From Paracoccaceae bacterium (GTDB taxonomy: Bacteria; Pseudomonadota; Alphaproteobacteria; Rhodobacterales; Rhodobacteraceae): a stretch of 48,285 bases of DNA. The stretch covers positions 2,540-50,824 of the forward strand of contig PACC02000059.1 of NCBI GenBank assembly GCA_002699695.2. Reading direction: 5' to 3'. Both the position numbers and the translations under genes were made by a program. Under the pieces are notes generated by a model that was not told where the DNA came from, made no database searches, and saw only the letters and a list, made by a program, of their open reading frames with translations. This document shows, one piece after another, positions 41,063 to 48,285 of the stretch. Numbering within the stretch: position 1 is the first letter of the stretch; every line of letters begins with the position of its first letter.

Positions 41063-44000
41063 AGCAGATAGTTGATTGGGCCGTTCACAGGGCTCGCATG
41101 GTTTTATTTTTTGTTGTTTTATCCTTAATTGCAGGAATATATTCATACACTAATCTTCCGAAAGAGGGTGAGCCTGATATAGAAATACCAGTAGTATTTA
41201 TATCAGTGCCATTCCCAGGCATTTCTGCAGAAGATAGCGAAGCCCTGCTTGTTAAGCCTTTGGAAAGGGAGCTCTCAGAGCTTAAAGGTTTGAAACAATT
41301 ATCTTCGACAGCTGCAGAAGGTTATGCAGGAATTGCTCTTGAATTTGATTACAATTGGAACCGAGAGTCAGCTTTGGCTGATATTAGAGACAAAGCTAAT
41401 AAGGCAGAAAGTAAATTTCCTGATGGCGCTGAACAATACTCCATCAATGAAATTAATTTCTCTGAATTTCCAATTGTCATTGTTACAGTTTCTGGGAATG
41501 TTCCTGAACGTACTCTAACTAGAATTTCAAAAGATCTCCAAGATCTTATAGAAAGTGTTCCAAACGTTCTTGAAACTGGGTTGTCGGGCGTAAGAGACGA
41601 AATGATAGAAGTTCTTATAGATCCCCTAAAACTAGAGTTGTATAATGTCACTGCCGGAGAATTATATGCCGTGGTTAATAATAACAACCAACTAATTGCA
41701 GCAGGCGATGTTGAAGTAGGATCTGGAGCCTATTCAATAAAAATTCCATCAAGTTTTAGATCAGCGAATGATGTATACGATCTACCAATAAAGACCAATG
41801 GAGACCGATTAATCAGATTGGGCGACATTGCTGAAATTAAACTGACTTTCAAAGATCGTTTTGGTATGGCCCGCTTTAATGGCCAGCCAACTATGGCAAT
41901 TCAAGTTGTAAAAAGAAAAGGATCTAATTTAATTCAAGCAGTCGAAGATGTAAAAAAGCTAGTTAACGAGCATACAGAAGCCTGGCCAGTCTCATTAAAA
42001 AATAGTGTTAAAGTCAATTTTTCTTTGGACAACTCAAAACAAGTCAAAGGTATGGTAGGATCTCTTGAATCAGCTGTCTTGACAGCTATCGCACTTGTGA
42101 TGATTGTTGTTTTAGCTTCTCTTGGAACACGATCAGCAATATTGGTAGGTTTTGCCATTCCGACCTCCTTCATGCTGACATTCGCATTCTTGGCGGTATT
42201 TAATATTGCTATTTCTAACATAGTGATGTTCGGTCTGATTCTAGCAGTAGGTATGCTTGTTGATGGGGCTATCATCGTTGTAGAATACGCCGACAAAGAA
42301 ATTAAGAAAAATGTTGGACCAATGAGGGCTTATACCGCAGCAGCAAAAAGAATGTTCTGGCCCATCATATCATCTACAGCCACAACACTTTGTGCATTCT
42401 TACCTATGCTATTCTGGCCTGGGGTAGCAGGACAGTTTATGGGAAACTTACCCCTAACAATTATATTTGTATTATCTGCATCACTTGTGGTCGTTTTGAT
42501 ATACTTACCAGTCGTGGGGGGGGTTTCTGGGAGAATATCTCGTAATATTGAGCGGTTAGCAGCAAAGATGAGAAATAGATTATCAGTTCTAATTAGGATC
42601 TTACTTTTCCTGAGTGTAACGGTGATAACTATTATGACCGCTTTCACTATTCTAAAAGCTCTCTTTGTTGATGGGCACAAATCGCTAACAATTTTGTGCT
42701 CATTCATATTTCTTGCAGAATGTCTTTCTATTTCAGTATTACTTTCATCGCTAAGGAAGACCTCTTATGTTGAACAAAGTAGTGATGTTTACGTAAGAAA
42801 TTCAGTCGGAAAATTTGTGAATTTTCTAGTTAGCAACCCCATAATGCCAGTGATCACAATTTTATCTTGCGTATTTCTACTCTTCTCTATTTTTAAAATA
42901 TACCAAGAAAATGGGAAAGGAGTTGAGTTCTTCGTGTCTACAGAATTTGACCAGGCAATAGCTCATGTCCGTGCCAGAGGAAATCTTTCTGTAAATGAAA
43001 AAGACCGCCTTGTCAGAATGGTAGAACAAGAAATCATTGGAACCAAAGGTGTGGAAGCTGTTTTTGCTTTTACAGGCCCAGGTGGTTTCACTAACGCCGA
43101 TGGACTTGGGGACTCTAAACCAAGTGATACTATAGGAGGAATACAGATAGAGTTGGCATCCTGGGATAAAAGGAGGTCAGGAAAAATAATCGTAAATGAA
43201 ATTAACCAAAAACTTAAAGCTTTACCTGGTGTTAAAGCGCAAATTTCGGAACAGATAAGAGGACCTTCGTCGCCAAAGCCAATTTTTATTCGAGTTTCTG
43301 GAAGTGAAAGAAATAAGTTATTAAAGGCAACAGAAATTATAAGAAAAAAATTAGATGGAAACCCCAATTTAAAAGATATTGGAGATACTCGCCCTCTGCC
43401 AGGCATAGATTGGCAATTTGACGTTGATATGGAAGCAGCAGGGCGCTATGGAACTGATGTCTCTACCATAGGTGGAATAATTCAATTAGTTACCAAGGGA
43501 ATCAATCTAGGAACTATGAGAACTGATAGTTCGGATGAAGAACTAGAAATAAGAGTGAGATTCCCCGAGAAAGACCGGCTACTATCTACTATAGATGATT
43601 TAAAGGTAAGAACAAGTCTTGGATTGGTTCCGATTTCAAACCTTCTTAGCAGAAAGCCAGTCCCTAAAATTGACAATATTTCAAGAGTGGATAGATCTAG
43701 GATCTTCGATATCTCTGCTGATGTGATTGAAGGTGCAAATGCTAATAAAGAAATAAAAGATTTGGAAAAATGGTTTAAAGTGGAAAATCCCCTTCCTAAG
43801 GAAGTAAATTGGGAATTCACGGGGGAAGCTAATGATCAAGCAGAAAGCCAAGCCTTCCTGGGTATAGCATTTACAGGAGCCTTGGGACTAATGTTTGTTA
43901 TTCTGTTGGCTCAGTTTAATAGTTTTTATAACTCGGTTCTAGTTCTCTTAGCAGTCATTATGTCTACGGGTGGTGTGATGCTTGGAATGCTAGTAATGAA

Positions 44001-44445
44001 TCAATCCTTCTCAGTCATTATGACTGGAACAGGCATTGTTGCATTAGCTGGAATTGTTGTAAATAACAACATTGTACTCATAGATACCTATCAACAATAC
44101 AGCAAATCAATGAACACAATTGAAGCAATAGTCAGAACAGTAGAAGATAGAATAAGGCCAGTACTATTAACTACCATTACGACCATGGCTGGTTTGACCC
44201 CAATGATGTTTGGGTTATCACTAGATTTTCAGCAAGGTGGTTATACCATAAATGAACCGACGGTTACATGGTGGACACAGTTAGCAACAGCAATTGTTTT
44301 TGGATTAGGTTTTGCCACTATCCTAACTTTACTTCTAACCCCAACACTCCTTGCTCTAAGATATTGGGTAGGAAAAATTTTTTTTAGCACTTTCAAAAGA
44401 GCTGTTGAGATTAAACCTAAAGCAAATACTACCCCTGCGGAATAA
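41059..44445 (+). CDS. Efflux RND transporter permease subunit (AcrB/HAE1-like, 1128 aa)
   Basis: MKQIVDWAVHRARMVLFFVVLSLIAGIYSYTNLPKEGEPDIEIPVVFISVPFPGISAEDSEALLVKPLERELSELKGLKQLSS...GLILAVGMLVDGAIIVVEYADKEI; overlaps the MFP gene by 4 nt. Confidence 0.96.
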   Translation: MKQIVDWAVHRARMVLFFVVLSLIAGIYSYTNLPKEGEPDIEIPVVFISVPFPGISAEDSEALLVKPLERELSELKGLKQLSSTAAEGYAGIALEFDYNWNRESALADIRDKANKAESKFPDGAEQYSINEINFSEFPIVIVTVSGNVPERTLTRISKDLQDLIESVPNVLETGLSGVRDEMIEVLIDPLKLELYNVTAGELYAVVNNNNQLIAAGDVEVGSGAYSIKIPSSFRSANDVYDLPIKTNGDRLIRLGDIAEIKLTFKDRFGMARFNGQPTMAIQVVKRKGSNLIQAVEDVKKLVNEHTEAWPVSLKNSVKVNFSLDNSKQVKGMVGSLESAVLTAIALVMIVVLASLGTRSAILVGFAIPTSFMLTFAFLAVFNIAISNIVMFGLILAVGMLVDGAIIVVEYADKEIKKNVGPMRAYTAAAKRMFWPIISSTATTLCAFLPMLFWPGVAGQFMGNLPLTIIFVLSASLVVVLIYLPVVGGVSGRISRNIERLAAKMRNRLSVLIRILLFLSVTVITIMTAFTILKALFVDGHKSLTILCSFIFLAECLSISVLLSSLRKTSYVEQSSDVYVRNSVGKFVNFLVSNPIMPVITILSCVFLLFSIFKIYQENGKGVEFFVSTEFDQAIAHVRARGNLSVNEKDRLVRMVEQEIIGTKGVEAVFAFTGPGGFTNADGLGDSKPSDTIGGIQIELASWDKRRSGKIIVNEINQKLKALPGVKAQISEQIRGPSSPKPIFIRVSGSERNKLLKATEIIRKKLDGNPNLKDIGDTRPLPGIDWQFDVDMEAAGRYGTDVSTIGGIIQLVTKGINLGTMRTDSSDEELEIRVRFPEKDRLLSTIDDLKVRTSLGLVPISNLLSRKPVPKIDNISRVDRSRIFDISADVIEGANANKEIKDLEKWFKVENPLPKEVNWEFTGEANDQAESQAFLGIAFTGALGLMFVILLAQFNSFYNSVLVLLAVIMSTGGVMLGMLVMNQSFSVIMTGTGIVALAGIVVNNNIVLIDTYQQYSKSMNTIEAIVRTVEDRIRPVLLTTITTMAGLTPMMFGLSLDFQQGGYTINEPTVTWWTQLATAIVFGLGFATILTLLLTPTLLALRYWVGKIFFSTFKRAVEIKPKANTTPAE

Positions 44446-44492
44446 TTTATTTTAATAGGAATTTTTCTGATTAGAGAAGTAATTGAATAGTT

Positions 44493-46313
44493 TTAGACAG
44501 AATCTTCAGCCGCCTGATTTTGCCAAAGAGAATGATATACCCCATCTAAAGCCAATAGTTCTTGATGGTTGCCTTCTTCAACTATTTTTCCAGCTTTTAA
44601 TACGACGATCTTATCAACGTCTGTAATCGCCGATAAGCGATGAGAAATAATGATCATAGCTGTATTACGTTTTCTTTTTCGCAAGTTATTGAGGACTTTT
44701 TTTTCAGTTGAATAGTCCAGGGAAGAGGTTGCTTCATCCAATAGTAGAATTGGAGATTCTTTTAAGATGGTTCGCGCAATGCCTATCCTTTGTTTTTCTC
44801 CACCGGATAGCTTTAAACCTCTTTCTCCTACCAAAGTTTGATAACCCTCAGGTAATGCACTAACAAAGTCTTCAATTCCCGCATCACGTGAAGCAGAAAT
44901 TATCTGATCAAAACTAGAAGCTTGATTTCCATACTTTATATTGTATAAAATCGTATCATTAAATAGGACAGTATCTTGAGGTATAATGCCAACGTTCTGA
45001 TGTATAGACCCCTGTTGCAGATCAATCAATTTCTGATCGTCAATCAGTATAAATCCTTTGTCAGGATCATAAAATCTGAATAATAGCCTTGCTATTGTGG
45101 ATTTACCACTGCCAGTAGACCCAACGATAGCTATTTGATCACCTTTACAAAGGCTCAAAGAGAAATTATTTAGAATTTCCCTTCCTTTATTATAAGAAAA
45201 ATTAACGTTACGGAATTCCACCCTAGCATTTGAAATTACTAAAGGGAGGGCACCATCCTTGTCTTTCACCTCAATAGGCTGATCTAAAAGTGAAAACATC
45301 GCTCCCAAATCAACTAAGGCTTGGCGGATTTCTCTATAAACAGTACCTAAAAAATTTAAAGGCATGCCTAATTGTATGATGATGGCATTTAATCCCACAA
45401 AAGCCCCTAAGGTCAATTGACCATTAGTGACACCTAACATCCCAAATATCATTACTCCGAGTAGACCCAGTGTTATTATGACAGATTGTCCAAAATTCAG
45501 GAAAGCTAAACTTACACCAGTTTTTACTGCAGCATCCTGGTATTTTCGACGAGACTCATCATACCTTTCTATTTCATAGTTTTGGGCACTAAAATATTTG
45601 ACCGTTTCATAGTTAAGTAACCCGTCAATAGCTTTTTGATTAGAATCTGCATCATATTGGTTCATCTCTTTTCTTATAGAAACTCTCCATTCAGTGATCC
45701 TAAAGGTAAATATCACATATATAAGCAAGGAAACTATTACAACAATTGTATAACTAAAATCATACCGATAAATTAATAAGATAATTACCAAAAAAAATTC
45801 AAACAATAATGGAATTACATTGAAAAAAAGAAATCTTAGTAAAAATTCTGTACCAATCACTCCCCTTTCCACTATTCGGCTAATTGCTCCCGTTTTCCTT
45901 GTAAGGTGAAACCTTAACGATAATGAATGTATGTGATCGAAAGTTCTTAAAGCAATAAGCCTTAGTGCATTTTGTCCAACGACTGAAAATATCGCATCCC
46001 TGAGCTGGGTAAAGCCAATACTGAGAATCCTAAGAATATTATAGACTACAATTAAACCTAAGGATCCTAACCCAAACAAGAAATAAAGGCCGGTATTCTT
46101 TTCATCAAAATCAAAGGAATCTACTACCCAAATCAAACTTACTGGTATTAAAACGGTAAATACCTTTGCAAAAATTAAAAATAGGAAGGCCAAAACCACA
46201 CGCACCCTATACCCCAGCTTATCGCGCGGCCAAAGAAATGGAATCAAGTTTTTAATTATGGATAAATTGGTACTGCTATTTTCTTCAGTTCTTTCAGTAT
46301 TAGACGGCATCAA
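44493..46313 (-). CDS. ABC transporter ATP-binding/permease, ATM1/HMT1-like
   Basis: TM region plus NBD IVGSTGSGKSTIARLLFRFYDPDKGFILIDDQ...IPQDTVLFNDTILYNIKYGNQ...LSGGEKQRIGIARTILKESPILLLDEATSSLD. Confidence 0.94.
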   Translation of the reverse strand: MMPSNTERTEENSSTNLSIIKNLIPFLWPRDKLGYRVRVVLAFLFLIFAKVFTVLIPVSLIWVVDSFDFDEKNTGLYFLFGLGSLGLIVVYNILRILSIGFTQLRDAIFSVVGQNALRLIALRTFDHIHSLSLRFHLTRKTGAISRIVERGVIGTEFLLRFLFFNVIPLLFEFFLVIILLIYRYDFSYTIVVIVSLLIYVIFTFRITEWRVSIRKEMNQYDADSNQKAIDGLLNYETVKYFSAQNYEIERYDESRRKYQDAAVKTGVSLAFLNFGQSVIITLGLLGVMIFGMLGVTNGQLTLGAFVGLNAIIIQLGMPLNFLGTVYREIRQALVDLGAMFSLLDQPIEVKDKDGALPLVISNARVEFRNVNFSYNKGREILNNFSLSLCKGDQIAIVGSTGSGKSTIARLLFRFYDPDKGFILIDDQKLIDLQQGSIHQNVGIIPQDTVLFNDTILYNIKYGNQASSFDQIISASRDAGIEDFVSALPEGYQTLVGERGLKLSGGEKQRIGIARTILKESPILLLDEATSSLDYSTEKKVLNNLRKRKRNTAMIIISHRLSAITDVDKIVVLKAGKIVEEGNHQELLALDGVYHSLWQNQAAEDSV

Positions 46314-46352
46314 ATTTAACTCGTAAGCTTAAGAATATATACAAAATAATGA

Positions 46353-47780
46353 TTAATCCAGAAGGGAAAAAACTTGACCTGGGTAAATTAAATCTGGGTC
46401 AATAATTAAATGATCATTCTTTTTATAAATTTCCATATACATAATTCCCCGCCCATAGATACGCCTAGCGATACGCCACAAACTGTTCCCTGGTTGGACA
46501 GTTATGGCCTCAGCAAAAAGCTTGTCTAGTAAATCTTTAGCTTCTTGCTTAAAGGGGGACTCTATTCTGGACAATACAGTTCCTTGGCCATCCACCTCAT
46601 CTAATCGAAGCGTGTATACCCCTGGGTTAATAATACCTAAATCCAAACTCCAACTCCCATCATTGGCAGGTTGAACTTTCCTATGTAAAACATTATCTAA
46701 ATAGACTAGAACAGCCATATCTGATCGGCATCTTCCAAATAATATCGCTGTGCCATCACTTGAATATTTGATCCTATCCAAAGAAACTTTTTCAACACCA
46801 ATAGGATAAGGATCCTGTTTTAACAGCAAATCATCTTCTTTGACTTCAATTATCGAAACCGTATTAACGTTTTTCTCCTCGTGATTGTTATCGTCTGACT
46901 CTTTAAAAAGGTTTGGTAAAATGAAGAAGCTATTGGATGAAACCACCCAAGCAGGTTCAGTTATTTGTTGATTACCCACAGTTTTATCCTCTTTCTTCTC
47001 ATCCCTTGTAAGTAGTTTTAATTCACGTGCATCCTCTGATGAAGATATTTGGCCCACAATAACAAAATCACCATCTTCATCCGACTCCACAGTCCCAATT
47101 ACTTCAGTACCAACTTTTGCTTTCACAGTAGTACCTGCTTCTGCTTTGCCAGCAATCACTGTAACACCACTTTCATCAACCCTTAAGATATCCACCTTAG
47201 TTTCACTTTCCTCTTGCGACCCTCCATCGGTAGTCTCCTGCAGAAGACCTTTTTCCGTTTTTGTTACTTCTGAACTTTTTAGCTCTTTAATTTCTTCTGC
47301 ATTATTTGTTAGTTTATCATCTTGGCTTGATTTTTGAGTAATTTGATTAGTCTCTGCACTATTATTAGAGGTATCATTGTCACTTGAAGTTTGAGTAATT
47401 TGATTAGTCTCTGCACTATTATTAGAGGTATCATTGTCACTTGAAGTGAGGAGATCAGATTTCTTTTTCAAATCTTGGGTATTTAATAACTCTTCCCCAC
47501 TCACCTTTTCTTCCAATGAAGACTGTTTTTCAATTAGAGATTCCTCTTCTTTTTTCACTACTGCAGACTCTGTTTCATAAGTGTCGTTATCTTGGTTATT
47601 ATTTTTTAACACTTCGACATCACTCGTATCTGCAGTCGATTCTTCGGAGGTAGAAGTTTGTTCTATCTGCTTATTTTCAACGATAGCTCGATTGACTACT
47701 ATGTAAATTGCTGTAGACAAAAATCCTACTAAAAGTACTAGAGCTCCTGGCCACCCAAGCTTCATAAAAATCTTATTCAT
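46353..47780 (-). CDS. LysM domain-containing membrane-anchored protein with low-complexity acidic/Ser-rich linker
   Basis: N-terminal TM; Ser/Asp/Glu/Asn/Thr-rich linker; Ig-like region LKQDPYPIGVEKVSLDRIKYSSDGTAILFGRC; C-terminal LysM VQPGNSLWRIARRIYGRGIMYMEIYKKNDHLIIDPDLIYPGQVFSL. Confidence 0.9.
   Translation of the reverse strand: MNKIFMKLGWPGALVLLVGFLSTAIYIVVNRAIVENKQIEQTSTSEESTADTSDVEVLKNNNQDNDTYETESAVVKKEEESLIEKQSSLEEKVSGEELLNTQDLKKKSDLLTSSDNDTSNNSAETNQITQTSSDNDTSNNSAETNQITQKSSQDDKLTNNAEEIKELKSSEVTKTEKGLLQETTDGGSQEESETKVDILRVDESGVTVIAGKAEAGTTVKAKVGTEVIGTVESDEDGDFVIVGQISSSEDARELKLLTRDEKKEDKTVGNQQITEPAWVVSSNSFFILPNLFKESDDNNHEEKNVNTVSIIEVKEDDLLLKQDPYPIGVEKVSLDRIKYSSDGTAILFGRCRSDMAVLVYLDNVLHRKVQPANDGSWSLDLGIINPGVYTLRLDEVDGQGTVLSRIESPFKQEAKDLLDKLFAEAITVQPGNSLWRIARRIYGRGIMYMEIYKKNDHLIIDPDLIYPGQVFSLLD
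47334..47447. repeat. Exact 57-bp tandem duplication (2 copies) inside the LysM protein gene
   Basis: TTGAGTAATTTGATTAGTCTCTGCACTATTATTAGAGGTATCATTGTCACTTGAAGT occurs at 47334-47390 and 47391-47447; encodes 2 x 19 aa (TSSDNDTSNNSAETNQITQ). Confidence 0.97.
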
Positions 47781-47865
47781 AGTTTAGCAGAAAACCTCAT
47801 TCCTAATATGTTTCTGGAGTTAACCACAACATTACTATAACAGTAAATAAAAAAGGAAACCAAAC

Positions 47866-48285
47866 ATGATAAAAAGTCGAATTGATGCAATTTGTGTATT
47901 TTGTGGTTCAAGATCAGGTCATAAAAAGGAATTTTCTGAAGCTGCTTTTCAGCTTGGTAAACGTCTCGCCGAAAAAAAATATAAGCTAGTCTATGGAGCA
48001 GGAAATATAGGATTAATGGGCAACATCGCAAAAGCTTGTGAACAAGCAGGTGGGGACATTTTAGGTGTCATGCCTAATAAATTGACAAGAAAAGAGATTG
48101 GAAGAAAGAGTATAAGAAGCTATGTAATCACAGAAGACATGCATGAGCGGAAAAAAGTGATGTACATGAACTCAGATGCTGTGATCGCAATGCCTGGAGG
48201 AATTGGCACACTAGAAGAAATTTTTGAGATTATGACCTGGAAGCAGTTAGGGTTTCACAACAAGCCTATCTATTTATTAAATATT
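47866..48285 (+). CDS. LOG family protein (TIGR00730 / cytokinin riboside 5'-monophosphate phosphoribohydrolase-like), truncated by window edge
   Basis: Manual translation: MIKSRIDAICVFCGSRSGHKKEFSEAAFQLGKRLAEKKYKLVYGAGNIGLMGNIAKACEQAGGDILGVMPNKLTRKE...MNSDAVIAMPGGIGTLEEIFEIMTWKQLGFHNKPIYLLNI. PGGxGTxxE motif present; open to window end and not in the ORF track. Confidence 0.95.
   Translation, partial: MIKSRIDAICVFCGSRSGHKKEFSEAAFQLGKRLAEKKYKLVYGAGNIGLMGNIAKACEQAGGDILGVMPNKLTRKEIGRKSIRSYVITEDMHERKKVMYMNSDAVIAMPGGIGTLEEIFEIMTWKQLGFHNKPIYLLNI

Noticed and set aside
42963-43406. Minus-strand 147-aa ORF inside the RND permease gene
   Set aside because: Antisense shadow ORF; coding evidence is on the plus strand.
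47777-48031. Minus-strand 84-aa ORF at the right edge
   Set aside because: Antisense to the LOG-family gene identified by manual translation.

Overview
This is a 48.3 kb AT-rich window, almost certainly from an alphaproteobacterial chromosome. I base that on the gene families and orders purL-bolA-grxD, tkt/pgk, ftsB-pdhABC with a lipoyl domain on E1beta, rpsF-rpsR-rplI-dnaB-alr, der-bamB and fabD-fabG-acpP-fabF-mltG. Gene density is high and about 44 credible CDSs are present, mostly housekeeping. One of them, a LOG-family gene running off the right edge, is missing from the supplied ORF track. I found no rRNA, tRNA, CRISPR array, transposase, phage gene or recognisable defence system. The observations most worth following up are: (1) a perfect 40-bp palindrome that contains the pdhA start codon; (2) a 1005-aa APH kinase + M23 peptidase + class-III aminotransferase/phospholyase fusion, convergent with a glutamine-synthetase-like gene; (3) conserved clusters with expected members absent (no gap/fba/eno around pgk-ftsB, no radA/purF around cvpA); (4) two unannotated small ORFs abutting or overlapping ilvC and pyrG; (5) an RND permease with apparent extra membrane segments between TM6 and TM7; (6) a perfect DnaA box upstream of dnaB; (7) an exact 57-bp in-frame tandem duplication in a LysM protein; and (8) an orphan exported protein. 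I saw no clear evidence of a wholly new multi-gene system.
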